The notes: a model not told the origin generated them from the letters alone. A stretch of 64,000 bases of DNA from UBA2387 sp019454665 (GCA_045862995.1 BTVX01000014.1:27998-91997); one strand, 5' to 3'. Shown: positions 41,579-50,458, counted from the stretch's first letter. Program-made: numbers and translations.

Positions 41579-42849
41579 CGCGTCGCTCCTTCGAATCGCC
41601 CGGTGTTGAGCGTGTACCCGCTGCCATCGGCCAGCCGAACGGTCTTGGCCACGACCAGAGCTGCTTCGTCCAGCTTTCCTTCCAACCGTGCGATCCCCTT
41701 GCCTTCGAGCGCCTTGGCGAAAATTGCGGCCGGTCCCCGTGTGGAAGCGTCCACTTTGATCACGACCGGAACCGCCTCCTGACGGCCATTGGAAACCGAA
41801 AGCGGCCGGGCTGGAGCGTCGGGTCTCTCCGAGCGGATGACGCCGTAGTCGCCAGCCCCACCGAACAGCCCGAGAAAGGCGGTCAACGTGGACTCGTCAC
41901 CGGTGGCGTTTTGGGTCAAGTCCAAGCGAACCGGACTCTTCTCCCCGAGCGCTGCCTCGAGGTCCGCGACGGCCTCTGGCGCAAAGAAGAACCTGATCCC
42001 GGTGGGCCCTTCGGCGACGAGCGGCAAGAGGGTCGCCCGCTTGGCGATGGTGCTCTCGATGACTTGCCGGCCGCGCCGAACCGCGACCTTGACCGATCCT
42101 TCGGTGCCCGCCGTCAGCAGTTCCTGCGCCCGCATGGGCATCATGCTGTTGCGCATCCGTTCCACCATGGACTTTCGGGCGGCGATGAACCGCTTGTCGG
42201 CCTCGGCTTTCTGGGCCGCCGTCTTGGCTGGGTCTTCGGTTTCCTGTTGGAGTTTGCGCAGGGCCAGGATGTCGTCTGCGTTGACCACCCACTTCCCGTC
42301 CACTCCGGTGACCACATCCCCGGCTTTGAGTCCAGCCGCTTCGGCCGGACTGTCCGGCGCGACGCTCGCGATCAGGACGCGGGGGAGCATGGCGGCTTCC
42401 CTCTTGGTGGCCTCGCCTTCGGTTTCGTCGTCTGCGACCTTGGTCAGGTCGAACCGCGTCACCACGCCGATCCCCTCGAAACGGCCTGCGCGGGCGGCTT
42501 CCAACCGCTTGAAGGCTTCGGCATCGTAGAAGAGGGATTCGGCATCGGCCAAGCGGGCGATCATGCCTCGGACCGCACCGGAACCCAGCTTGCTCCGGTC
42601 TTCGATGGGCTCGACATAGGCGCGGTCCAGCATCTCGACGATGGCCGAGACATACTGCCGATCTTCCACGTGAGCTACGGCGCCACGCCCCGTGTTCCCA
42701 CCGGCGGCCAGGGCCACGGTCTGATCGTTCGACACCAGCTTGGCGCCCCCGAGGTCGGCCTTGTCCCGCATGTTCAAGCCGACCAGAAACGCGCTGGCGG
42801 CAATCACGACGGCAAGCGCCGCTTGGATGCTCTTCTGTGTATCGCTCAT
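41575..42849 (-). CDS. Catalytically inactive S41 protease paralogue with PDZ domain
   Basis: A 424-residue exported protein with the same layout as its neighbour: a membrane anchor (7-24), an N-terminal helical domain, a PDZ domain (about 120-265, LKAGDVVTGVDGKWV) and an S41-like C-terminal fold. Aligning VVIKVDASTRGPAAIFA with VLLDENSASASEIFA puts Gly372 at the catalytic serine and Ala397 at the catalytic lysine. It should bind but not cut. Translationally coupled to the active protease, so it may be a regulatory or adaptor partner. ATG 42849 chosen over an upstream ATG at 42903. Confidence 0.8.
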   Translation of the reverse strand: MSDTQKSIQAALAVVIAASAFLVGLNMRDKADLGGAKLVSNDQTVALAAGGNTGRGAVAHVEDRQYVSAIVEMLDRAYVEPIEDRSKLGSGAVRGMIARLADAESLFYDAEAFKRLEAARAGRFEGIGVVTRFDLTKVADDETEGEATKREAAMLPRVLIASVAPDSPAEAAGLKAGDVVTGVDGKWVVNADDILALRKLQQETEDPAKTAAQKAEADKRFIAARKSMVERMRNSMMPMRAQELLTAGTEGSVKVAVRRGRQVIESTIAKRATLLPLVAEGPTGIRFFFAPEAVADLEAALGEKSPVRLDLTQNATGDESTLTAFLGLFGGAGDYGVIRSERPDAPARPLSVSNGRQEAVPVVIKVDASTRGPAAIFAKALEGKGIARLEGKLDEAALVVAKTVRLADGSGYTLNTGRFEGATR

Positions 42850-42915
42850 GGTGGGGTGATCAATTAGAGTAGACCCCGATTGGGACGTCGAAAGTTTCCG
42901 CACGTTGGGTCCTGG

Positions 42916-44226
42916 CTAAAGTACGTCGAACACGAGGGGAGCGATGCGAACGGGCTTGTCCGCCAGACTCACGGACGATTTGAGGCGCTCCAGCGCCTCG
43001 GCCGCTTCCTCGTCGTTTCGGGCGTGGATTCGGGCCACCATGTCTCCATCGCCGATCGGCGAGCCCTGCTCGACCATGAACTCGACCCCGACGGACGGGT
43101 CTATCTCGTCCTCCTTCTTCCTCCGGCCTCCACCCAACTCGACCACCAAGGCTCCGACTTCCCCCGCTTCGATGGACTCCACGAACTTCCGCCCGCCTTT
43201 GTGCCGCCACTGGAGCTGGACGGGAGCGGCAGGGAGTTTTCGGTTCAGGACGGCCTCGAACGAGCCGCCCTGGGTGTCGAGCCACTCGCCGGCCTTCCTT
43301 AGGGCCTGGCCCGATGTGACCGCCTCGCGGAGCCGCTCGCGGCCGTGTCTTGGCGAGTGGGCAAGTCCGGCAAGGTCCAAAGCCTGACCGCCGAGCTCGA
43401 TGCACAGTTCGCCGAAGCGACCCGAGGGCTTGCCCGCCAGAAAGTCGAACGCCTCGTAGACTTCGAGCGCGTTGCCGACCGTCCGCCCGAGCGGACACGA
43501 CATGTCGGTGACCGCGGCGCGGATGTTCAGGCCCGCCTTTCGTCCCGTTCTCACGAGCCAGCCGGCGAGTTCGCGCGCTTCGACCAGATTGGTCATGAAC
43601 GCCCCGGAACCCACCTTCACATCGAGCATCACGTGCTTCGCGCCGCCCGCGATCTTCTTGCTGAGGATGCTGGAAACGATGAGTGGGATGCACGACACGG
43701 TGCCCGTCGCGTCGCGCAACTCGTAGAGGGTTTTGTCGGCGGCGGCGATGGACCTGTTTGCCCCTGCAACGGCCAAGTGAGTATCGGCGGCAAGCTCGAC
43801 GAGTTCGTCTGGATCGAAGTCGAGGCGCATGCCGGGAATCGAGGCGAGTTTGTCGATCGTGCCGCCGGTGATCCCCAGCCCGCGACCGCTCATCTTGACC
43901 ATCGTCGCGCCGCATGCGGCGAGCGCCGGGACGAGTGCGATGGTCGTTTTGTCGCCGACCCCGCCCGTGCTGTGTTTGTCGAGCCAAGGTTTGGGCAGTT
44001 CGGAGAGGTCGAGGGTGACGCCGCTCGAGGCCATCGCCTGCGTGAGGATGGCCGTGTCGTTCTCGTTGAGCGGGTTCAGGACGGCCGCCATCAGCCACGC
44101 CGCTGTCTGATAGTCGGGAATCGCACCGCTCACCAGTTGGCCGACGAACGCGTGGATCGCCTGGGCGCCATGCTCGCGTCGGTCGCGACGGGCGGCGATG
44201 AAATCGAGCATCCGAAACGCGGTCAC
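42916..44226 (-). CDS. Pyrimidine-nucleoside/thymidine phosphorylase
   Basis: A 436-residue nucleoside phosphorylase of the DeoA/Pdp family, for salvage of thymidine or uridine. Signatures: LDKHSTGGVGDKTTIALVPALAACG, MSGRGLGITGGTIDKLASIPG, HVMLDVKVGSGAFM. GTG 44226 has GGGGAG about 12 nt upstream; ATG 44211 is an alternative. Specificity (deoA or pdp) is not resolved. Confidence 0.9.
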   Translation of the reverse strand: MTAFRMLDFIAARRDRREHGAQAIHAFVGQLVSGAIPDYQTAAWLMAAVLNPLNENDTAILTQAMASSGVTLDLSELPKPWLDKHSTGGVGDKTTIALVPALAACGATMVKMSGRGLGITGGTIDKLASIPGMRLDFDPDELVELAADTHLAVAGANRSIAAADKTLYELRDATGTVSCIPLIVSSILSKKIAGGAKHVMLDVKVGSGAFMTNLVEARELAGWLVRTGRKAGLNIRAAVTDMSCPLGRTVGNALEVYEAFDFLAGKPSGRFGELCIELGGQALDLAGLAHSPRHGRERLREAVTSGQALRKAGEWLDTQGGSFEAVLNRKLPAAPVQLQWRHKGGRKFVESIEAGEVGALVVELGGGRRKKEDEIDPSVGVEFMVEQGSPIGDGDMVARIHARNDEEAAEALERLKSSVSLADKPVRIAPLVFDVL

Positions 44227-44573
44227 GACGCGACCAGACTCCCCGGGGCAACCGGCGACGGGCTCGCGTCAGACATTCGATCCACCCTCGCGGGTTCCAT
44301 GCCGACGGTGCGTTTCAACGATGGAGGCGTGCGGTGTGCCCGCACATCTACCTTGGACAGGAAGCGGACGCCGCAAGTTCCACGGATCGGGACGAGTTCG
44401 CACGGAACCGTCAGACGCTCGATATAGCCTAACACTCATCGGCTGTCGAGTCGAGAATGGCGTCGCGAAACGGCGGCTTTTCGAGCCCTCAGACAACACC
44501 CCTCGACAACCCGGCGCCCCGCATTCCTGCGGGGTCGCCGGGCCCTGGCAAATTCGCGGGGCCCGATCCTCCA

Positions 44574-44590
44574 GTTCGAGGTCCTCGAAC
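44574..44590. promoter_or_regulatory. Perfect palindrome upstream of flgL (operator candidate)
   Basis: GTTCGAGG-T-CCTCGAAC, eight perfect pairs around one base, 23 nt before the flgL ATG. It could be an operator or a leader hairpin. Confidence 0.4.
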
Positions 44591-44602
44591 CGAGAATACG
44601 GG

Positions 44603-44607
44603 ACGGA
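44603..44607 (+). promoter_or_regulatory. Candidate CsrA site over the flgL ribosome-binding site
   Basis: ACGGA fits the CsrA core ANGGA, ends 6 nt before the flgL ATG and overlaps the only Shine-Dalgarno-like purines. csrA lies in the same cluster. Confidence 0.4.
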
Positions 44608-44613
44608 CCTCGC

Positions 44614-45498
44614 ATGAGAATCTCGTCCCAGTACCAGTTTCACGTGGGCAACGAGCGCATCGGCAGCGCCCAACGGGCCTTGTTCGAAGCCCAGCGCCGA
44701 GTGACCACGGGCAAGCGCGTCGAAACCATGAGCGACGATCCCGCGATCGCCGCCCAAGGCATCGAGTTGCGCCGCGCAAGCGCGCGCGCCGAGCAGTACC
44801 GCGCCAACATCGCCTCCGCAAACGCCGAACTCGGCTTGAGCGAGCAGGCCCTGGGCGAAGTCACCACGGTGCTCCGGAGAGCGAACGAACTCGCGGTCAA
44901 GGGTTCCAACGGACTCAATGACCAAGCCACGCGCGATGGCCTCCTCGCCGAGCTCAAGGGCATCGAGGATCGGCTGCTGAACCTGGCCAACAGCAAAGGC
45001 AGCAAAGATCAGTACCTGTTCGCGGGCCGGAACTCCGGCACCAAACCCTTCGAGGCCACCGAGACCGGGATCGTGTACCACGGCGACGACGGGCGCATTC
45101 TGGTGGAAGTCGCCCCCGGCGAAACCGAAGCGGCCAACGTTGCGGCGCGAACCCATCTGACCCGGGCGTTCGAGGCCCTTGCCGAGATTCGCCAGGCGCT
45201 GGAGAGCGGCGACGCCAAGCGGCTCGGCGAAACCGGCCTGCAACAAGTCCAAGCGGCGATTCAAGGAGTGGTCTCGCTTCGCGGCGACGTCGGCGCCAGC
45301 ATGAGGGGGCTGGACGCGACCGCCGCGCACCACCAGCGGCGGATTGATCAGTTCGCCAAGACGATTTCGGACTCCGAGGACGTGGACCTGAGCGTCGCGA
45401 TCACCGAGTTCCAGGCGGCCGAGGTGGCGTATACCGCCGCCCTTCAGGTCATGAGCCGGTCGTTCGGATCGAGCCTCATGGATTTCATTCGATCGTAG
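44614..45498 (+). CDS. flgL: Flagellar hook-associated protein 3 (HAP3)
   Basis: A 294-residue flagellin-like junction protein. The N-terminal D0/D1 helix is MRISSQYQFHVGNERIGSAQ with TTGKRVETMSDDPA. LLNLANSKGSKDQYLFAGRNSGTKPFE is a typical FlgL segment. The C-terminal helix is ITEFQAAEVAYTAALQVMSRSFGSSLMDFI. It joins hook and filament; secreted through the flagellar export system. fliW follows after 8 bp. Confidence 0.92.
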   Translation: MRISSQYQFHVGNERIGSAQRALFEAQRRVTTGKRVETMSDDPAIAAQGIELRRASARAEQYRANIASANAELGLSEQALGEVTTVLRRANELAVKGSNGLNDQATRDGLLAELKGIEDRLLNLANSKGSKDQYLFAGRNSGTKPFEATETGIVYHGDDGRILVEVAPGETEAANVAARTHLTRAFEALAEIRQALESGDAKRLGETGLQQVQAAIQGVVSLRGDVGASMRGLDATAAHHQRRIDQFAKTISDSEDVDLSVAITEFQAAEVAYTAALQVMSRSFGSSLMDFIRS

Positions 45499-45506
45499 AG
45501 AGAGCC

Positions 45507-45956
45507 ATGACGTTGAGCACGAGGTTTGGTTTGGTGGAATACAACGAAGAGGACATCCTGACGTTCCCGCAGGGCCTGATGGGGCTACCCGCGATGAAGC
45601 GGTTCCTGATCCTAGAGCACAAGCCCGGCAGCCCGTTTCGGTGGCTCCAGTCGCTCGACGAGCCCTCGATGAGTCTGCTGGTCTGCGACCCGTGGGCGTA
45701 CGTCGCCGACTACGATCCGCAACTGCGCGCCTCGGACGAGACCGACCTCGCTCTGACCGATTCGGAGGCCCGGATGATCCTGGCCACGGCCAGCATTCCG
45801 CCCGGAAAGCCCGAGGGGATGACGCTCAACCTCCTGGGTCCCTTGGTCATCAATCTTTCCAAGCGGATCGGGAAGCAAATCGCACTCGACGGCGGGACGT
45901 ATACTATACGGCACCGGGTGTTTCAACGGTCTCGGTCCGAAGCGGTCGCCGCCTAG
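45507..45956 (+). CDS. fliW: Flagellar assembly factor FliW
   Basis: A 149-residue FliW: RFGLVEYNEEDILTFPQGLMGLPAMKRFLIL, then FRWLQSLDEPSMSLLVCDPW and LLGPLVINLSKRIGKQIAL. In characterised species FliW binds CsrA and flagellin in a partner switch controlling filament protein synthesis. It sits between flgL and csrA, as is common. Confidence 0.95.
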   Translation: MTLSTRFGLVEYNEEDILTFPQGLMGLPAMKRFLILEHKPGSPFRWLQSLDEPSMSLLVCDPWAYVADYDPQLRASDETDLALTDSEARMILATASIPPGKPEGMTLNLLGPLVINLSKRIGKQIALDGGTYTIRHRVFQRSRSEAVAA

Positions 45957-45989
45957 CGGTTCCGCGCCCTCGAAACGCCCACGCAGGCC

Positions 45990-45994
45990 ACGGA
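45990..45994 (+). promoter_or_regulatory. Candidate CsrA site before csrA
   Basis: ACGGA (within CCACGGATGG) ends 13 nt before the csrA ATG, consistent with autoregulation by CsrA. Confidence 0.3.
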
Positions 45995-46007
45995 TGGCGG
46001 TGAGCGA

Positions 46008-46226
46008 ATGCTTGTCCTGACTCGAAAGGTTCATCAGAGCATCGTGATTGGAGACGATGTGGAAGTCGTGATACTGGAAGTGCGCGGCGAACAGGTGCGA
46101 TTGGGCATCCGCGCGCCGAGGGACGTCGCCGTCCACCGAAAGGAGATCTACCAGCAGATTCAAGAGGAGAACCGCAGTTCTGCGAACGTGGATCCCTCCG
46201 ACATCCCGGACGCGCACATCCCATGA
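46008..46226 (+). CDS. csrA: Carbon storage regulator CsrA
   Basis: A 72-residue RNA-binding dimer: MLVLTRKVHQSIVIGDDVEVVILEV, then VRLGIRAPRDVAVHRKEIYQQIQEEN. The RNA-contact residues Leu4, Arg6 and Arg44-type positions are present. It represses translation at ANGGA sites; FliW is its likely antagonist. Its stop overlaps the next gene by ATGA. Confidence 0.97.
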   Translation: MLVLTRKVHQSIVIGDDVEVVILEVRGEQVRLGIRAPRDVAVHRKEIYQQIQEENRSSANVDPSDIPDAHIP

Positions 46227-46642
46227 AGGCATTGGCTTTCGCCATGGGCGTCGCGTTCGCCATGCTGGCGGTTTCGGTGCCCGTCGCCTACACGTCCATT
46301 CCCGCCGAGTTTCGCGGGTTCCAAGGCCCGGCCGTCTATTTCATGCTGGTGCCCGTCTTGGCAGCGATGCTCATGGTGGGTTCGGCGCTTATCGTCCCCA
46401 ACCTGTTCGCACCGTACCGCTTGGCGTTCCCGCTCAACGTGACGTTGCCCGTGGTCTACGCGGTCCTTCTCGTCGTCTCGTCGTCGTTGATGACGCACAT
46501 GCCGACCGCCTTGGAGCAGGTTCCCCCGATACTGGCGCCCGTTCTCGGTTGGCAACAGCCGCAGATTCTGCTCCAGGTGGCGGCTGGCCAGTTCGTCGTC
46601 CTGTCGCTTCTTGCGCTCCTCGCCAGGAATCCGAAGGTGTGA
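46223..46642 (+). CDS. Four-helix membrane protein, unknown
   Basis: A 139-residue protein with four hydrophobic segments (about 3-25, 38-62, 70-90, 108-134) and short loops. No family recognised. It is coupled to csrA by a 4-bp overlap and followed by ribF, so it joins the flagellar and riboflavin/queuosine genes. Confidence 0.55.
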   Translation: MKALAFAMGVAFAMLAVSVPVAYTSIPAEFRGFQGPAVYFMLVPVLAAMLMVGSALIVPNLFAPYRLAFPLNVTLPVVYAVLLVVSSSLMTHMPTALEQVPPILAPVLGWQQPQILLQVAAGQFVVLSLLALLARNPKV

Positions 46643-46650
46643 GTCGGCGT

Positions 46651-47568
46651 ATGTTGGTCCACTTCGATTTGGGCGCGCTGGCAGCGGAGTGGCCCGCTTC
46701 GGTCGTTGCGATCGGCACGTTCGACGGAGTTCATCTCGGCCACCAAGCCGTTCTCTCGCGCGCCGTTGCGCTGGCCGCCGAACAGGGTCTCCCCGCATGG
46801 GTTGCCACATTCGACCAGCACCCTGCCGCCGTGCTCGCGCCGGACCGGTGCCCGCCGAGCCTGGCCACGCTGGGCGAGAACCTGGCGGCGTTCGAACGCC
46901 TGGGGCTTGCTGGCGCCTTGGTTCTCCGATTCGATCGCGCCATGAGCGAGACTTCGGCCTCCGACTTTCTCCAGCGCGTGTTGATCGGCGGATTGCGGGC
47001 GACAAGCCTGGTCGTCGGCCACGACGCCGCCATCGGTCACGGACGAGAGGGCAATGCGACTTGGCTGGCCGACCGCATCGCGACGGTCGTCGTGCCTCCA
47101 ATCGAGTTGGATGGCGTGCGCGTGAGCAGCCGGGGCATACGGGAGCTGGTGTCCGAAGGCGAGGTCAAGGCTGCAGCCACGCTGTTGGGTCGCCCGTACT
47201 CGATGGCCGGGATCGTGGTTCGCGGCAAACAGCTGGGTCGGACGCTCGGCTTCCCCACTGCCAACCTCGCCCTTTCGGTGCGACAGACGATGCCTCTGGA
47301 CGGGGTGTACGCCGGCATCGCCCAGACCGTTCGAGGCTGCTTCCCCGCCGCGATCTCCGTGGGTGCGCGTCCCACGGTGGGTGGCGAGCCGACGATCGAA
47401 GCGCACCTGCTCGACTACCCGGGCGGCAGTTTGTACGGAACGCCGCTGCGCCTCGAGTTCCAGAGCCGACTTCGCGGGCAGGAACGTTTCGACGACCTGG
47501 ACGCTCTGTCGCGTCAGATGGCCAGCGATGTCGCGCGAGTGGCGGAGTTGGCGGGCGAATGGCGATGA
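46651..47568 (+). CDS. ribF: Bifunctional riboflavin kinase/FAD synthetase
   Basis: A 305-residue enzyme converting riboflavin to FMN and FAD. The N-terminal FAD synthetase motif is IGTFDGVHLGHQAVL (about 21-35), with SSRGIRELVSEG. The C-terminal riboflavin kinase domain carries GRTLGFPTANL and DGVYAG. ATG 46651 chosen. It overlaps queA by 4 bp. Confidence 0.95.
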   Translation: MLVHFDLGALAAEWPASVVAIGTFDGVHLGHQAVLSRAVALAAEQGLPAWVATFDQHPAAVLAPDRCPPSLATLGENLAAFERLGLAGALVLRFDRAMSETSASDFLQRVLIGGLRATSLVVGHDAAIGHGREGNATWLADRIATVVVPPIELDGVRVSSRGIRELVSEGEVKAAATLLGRPYSMAGIVVRGKQLGRTLGFPTANLALSVRQTMPLDGVYAGIAQTVRGCFPAAISVGARPTVGGEPTIEAHLLDYPGGSLYGTPLRLEFQSRLRGQERFDDLDALSRQMASDVARVAELAGEWR

Positions 47569-48593
47569 GCGACGTTCCCGTTTCGGCGTTCGATTACGAC
47601 TTGCCCGAGGACCTGATCGCCCAAGAACCCCTTCCCAATCGCAGCGACTCGAGGCTATTGGTGCTCCGCAAAGAAACCGGTCAGATCGAACACCGGCGTT
47701 TCTTCGAGGTCGGCGATTTGCTTCAGCCTGGCGACCTGCTGGTCGTCAACGACACCCGCGTGACGGCCCGCCGGCTCTTCGGGCATCGGCCCACCGGGGC
47801 CAAGTGCGAGGTCCTGGTGCTCGATACACCCGAACCGCGTGGCGATGAATGGGTGGCTCGCGCCATCGTCAAGCCCGCCAAACGCCTTCGGCCCGGCGAC
47901 ACGATCCTGTTCGCCGACGACCTGAAAGCATGCGTCGCGGACGCCGAAGAAGGCGGTTTCCGCACCCTACGCTTCGAGGGTCCCCACGTGCTTGCCGCGT
48001 TGGAGCGCCACGGCTTTGTGCCGCTGCCGCCCTACATCGCGCGCTCCACGCGGGACGACGCGCGATATCAGACGGTCTATGCCCGCCACGGCGGCTCGGC
48101 CGCCGCACCCACGGCTGGGCTGCACTTCACCGACGACATCCTCGCGCAACTGAGGGCCAAAGGGGTGGCTGTCGCGCGCGTGACCCTCGACGTAGGCTTG
48201 GACACGTTCCGCCCCTTTGCGGCCGAGCGTCTGACCGACCACCCCATGCACGGCGAACGGTGCCGCATCGGGCCCGAGACCGTCCAGGCCATCGAACAAG
48301 CCAAGGGACGCATCATCGCCGTGGGCACGACGTCCGTGCGAACTCTGGAGAGTTTCGCTACCAGCCGTCGGCGCGTGGCGGCGGGCGAGATGGTCTCCAA
48401 GCTGTTCATTTCGCCCGGTTTCGAGTTCCAGGTCGTGGACGGGATGTTCACCAACTTCCACATGCCGCGCACCACGATGCTCGCCATGCTCGCCGCGATG
48501 ATGGGTCGGGACAGGCTCATGGCCGCGTATGAGGAGGCCGTCCGTCGCCGCTACCGATTCCTCTCGTTCGGCGACGGAATGGTCATTATTTGA
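47565..48593 (+). CDS. queA: S-adenosylmethionine:tRNA ribosyltransferase-isomerase
   Basis: A 342-residue enzyme making epoxyqueuosine on tRNA. Family segments: FDYDLPEDLIAQEPLPNRSDSRLLVL, VVNDTRVTARRLFG, YARHGGSAAAPTAGLHFT, and VVDGMFTNFHMPRTTMLAMLAA. An ATG two codons upstream (47559) is an alternative. Coupled to ribF by ATGA. Confidence 0.96.
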   Translation: MSDVPVSAFDYDLPEDLIAQEPLPNRSDSRLLVLRKETGQIEHRRFFEVGDLLQPGDLLVVNDTRVTARRLFGHRPTGAKCEVLVLDTPEPRGDEWVARAIVKPAKRLRPGDTILFADDLKACVADAEEGGFRTLRFEGPHVLAALERHGFVPLPPYIARSTRDDARYQTVYARHGGSAAAPTAGLHFTDDILAQLRAKGVAVARVTLDVGLDTFRPFAAERLTDHPMHGERCRIGPETVQAIEQAKGRIIAVGTTSVRTLESFATSRRRVAAGEMVSKLFISPGFEFQVVDGMFTNFHMPRTTMLAMLAAMMGRDRLMAAYEEAVRRRYRFLSFGDGMVII

Positions 48594-48602
48594 GCAAGAA
48601 AC

Positions 48603-48655
48603 CTGCCAAGATGTGGGAAGATTGGCAGTAGAATGAACGAATCCCCCTCCGGGGG
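48603..48655. other. Two hairpins after queA
   Basis: A perfect 7-bp inverted repeat CTGCCAA / TTGGCAG (48603-48628) is followed by a TCCCCC/GGGGGA hairpin (48642 to about 48656). They probably mark the end of the queA transcript or the leader of the regulator gene. No U tract. Confidence 0.4.
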
Positions 48656-48735
48656 AATCGGGCCGTGCTCGTTCAGAGACGGTCAGCGTCGCGCCGGGTC
48701 AGGGGTGGTCTAGGCGAAGCACGCAAGGTAGAACT

Positions 48736-49263
48736 GTGAAGCAAACGAAGGCCATTGATCCCATCGCTTACATCGAGAGCGCATTCATCGACCGACCGAA
48801 GAAGTCCGGCGACAAGCCTGTCGAGACCCCGGAGCCGTCGCCTCGCCCGAGGGCGGAGCGTGGCAAGAAACCTCGGTTCCGCAAGACGGAGATGAGCGCG
48901 CCGCGTCCGCGCCGCACGCGCGATTCGCTGGTTCACAATGCCGTCGAGCCAGAACTCAAGGCCGTTTGGGAGGCGCTGCCCAAGCACATCGAGTTTCTCG
49001 TGTCTTACTACGACGACGGGGTGACCTCCAACTATTACGGCGGGTTCGGCGAGACGCGAAACGACCTGATCAAACGGTTGCTCGACCCCGAACTCTCGCT
49101 GGAGGAAGCCGCTCGACTCCTCGGCGTGTGCCCGGCCACCATCCGGCGGTACACCAACCGGGGCTGGCTTGCGCACCACCGCACCCGAGGCGGGCAGCGG
49201 CGTTTTCGGCTCAGCGACGTCATTCGGTTTGTCGAAGAACACGGACGCACCCCCGAGGCATAG
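48736..49263 (+). CDS. MerR/excisionase-type helix-turn-helix regulator
   Basis: A 175-residue protein. The first 65 residues are Pro/Arg/Lys-rich and probably disordered. A middle segment (PKHIEFLVSYYDDGVTSNYYGGFGETRNDLIKRLL) is followed by a MerR-like DNA-binding domain LSLEEAARLLGVCPATIRRYTNRGWLAHHRTRGGQRRFRLSDV. No effector domain. GTG start with AGGTAG upstream. It is followed by the glycosyltransferase after 3 bp. Confidence 0.75.
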   Translation: MKQTKAIDPIAYIESAFIDRPKKSGDKPVETPEPSPRPRAERGKKPRFRKTEMSAPRPRRTRDSLVHNAVEPELKAVWEALPKHIEFLVSYYDDGVTSNYYGGFGETRNDLIKRLLDPELSLEEAARLLGVCPATIRRYTNRGWLAHHRTRGGQRRFRLSDVIRFVEEHGRTPEA

Positions 49264-49266
49264 CGC

Positions 49267-50454
49267 TTGGCCGACCGTCTGCGGATCGCCATGTTCTCGG
49301 ACAGCGCGTTCCCCATCCTCAATGGGGTGAGCGTCAGCATTGACGCGCTGACCACCGAACTGCGAAACCAGGGGCACAGCGTCCACTTGTTCACCTCGGC
49401 GTACCCGGGCCACAAGGACCCGGACCCGAACGTGTTCCGGTTCCCCGCCATACCCACGCCTTGGACGCGGGGCTACCCCCTGGCCGTTCCGCCGTTCATC
49501 GGCATGCTTCACCGGTTCCGCCAACATCGGTACGACGTGGTTCACACCCACACCCCGTTCACGCTCGGGTTGGTGGGGTTGCGGTGGGCGCAATCGCACG
49601 AACTGCCCATCGTCTCCACGTACCACACGCTCTACGACCGGTACGCGCACTACATCCCGTACTTCCCTCGCCGGTACGTCCGGTACAAAATCGCAAAGCA
49701 CACCAACTTCTACTACAACCGGGTGGACCACGTGGTGACGCCGAGCGAGGCCTCGAAGCGATGGCTGGTGCGCCACTCGGTGACCACGCCGATCCAGGTC
49801 ATTCCGACCGGCGTGCCACCGCGGCTGTTCCTCGACCGTGCGGAAGCGCGCCGCCAACTCGGCATGGGTCCCGATCAACGCAACCTGCTGTATGTCGGGC
49901 GCATCGCCAAGGAAAAGAACCTCGAAGTCGTCTTGGAGGCTGCGGCAGCGGTCTTCAGGGCCTGCCCCAAGGCGCGGTTGCATCTCGTCGGCGACGGGCC
50001 CCACCTGGAGGATTGCCGACTCTTGGCGCGTTCGATGGGCATCGGCGACCGAGTCCGCTTCGTTGGCTTCGTCCCTCGGCACGAGGTTGACCTGTACTAC
50101 GCCGCCGCCGACGTGTTCGTGTTCGCTTCGGTGACCGAAACCCAGGGCCTCGTGGTGCAAGAAGCCATGACTTACGGCCTTCCGGCCGTGGTCGTCGGGG
50201 GAGGCGGCGCAAGCGCCGCCGTAGAAAACGGGGTGAACGGATGGGTCTGCAAGAACGATTCGAAGGAGATGGCGGCGCGCGTTTTGAGCCTGATCAACGA
50301 CGAGTCCCTATATACTGGTATGTCTGAGGGGGCCCTGAAGAGCGTAAGGTCCAGCAGTATCGCGGGTATGACCCATGCTGTTGTGGACGTCTATCGTTTG
50401 GTTTTGGAGCGGAAGGGAACCCCTGTTCCCGACGGGCCTCTCGCGGTCTCTTGA
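49267..50454 (+). CDS. Family-4 glycosyltransferase (GT-B)
   Basis: A 395-residue retaining GT4. The N-terminal acceptor domain (MFSDSAFPILNGVSVSI, YDVVHTHTPFTLG) resembles glycosyl-diacylglycerol synthases. The C-terminal nucleotide-sugar domain has YVGRIAKEKNLEVVLEA and the EX7E-type segment SVTETQGLVVQEAMTYGLPAVV. Cytoplasmic face of the membrane; likely lipid glycosylation, but the acceptor is not proven. TTG start. Confidence 0.88.
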   Translation: MADRLRIAMFSDSAFPILNGVSVSIDALTTELRNQGHSVHLFTSAYPGHKDPDPNVFRFPAIPTPWTRGYPLAVPPFIGMLHRFRQHRYDVVHTHTPFTLGLVGLRWAQSHELPIVSTYHTLYDRYAHYIPYFPRRYVRYKIAKHTNFYYNRVDHVVTPSEASKRWLVRHSVTTPIQVIPTGVPPRLFLDRAEARRQLGMGPDQRNLLYVGRIAKEKNLEVVLEAAAAVFRACPKARLHLVGDGPHLEDCRLLARSMGIGDRVRFVGFVPRHEVDLYYAAADVFVFASVTETQGLVVQEAMTYGLPAVVVGGGGASAAVENGVNGWVCKNDSKEMAARVLSLINDESLYTGMSEGALKSVRSSSIAGMTHAVVDVYRLVLERKGTPVPDGPLAVS

Positions 50455-50458
50455 GACG

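Larger units (their letters stand above)
44227..44613. other. Intergenic leader region of the flgL operon
   Basis: 387 bases without a gene, between divergent pdp and flgL. It contains a perfect 7-bp hairpin at 44516-44533 (CCCCGCA / TGCGGGG), a perfect interrupted palindrome at 44574-44590, and an ACGGA next to the flgL start. No consensus flagellar sigma-28 promoter was seen. Confidence 0.55.

Noticed and set aside
44227..44613. Sigma-28 flagellar promoter before flgL
   Set aside because: No match to TAAA-N15-GCCGATAA was found; any resemblance was too weak to report.
48590..48634. Sigma-54-like promoter (TTGGCAG) before the MerR-type regulator
   Set aside because: No matching GC element at the required spacing; the sequence is explained by a 7-bp inverted repeat.
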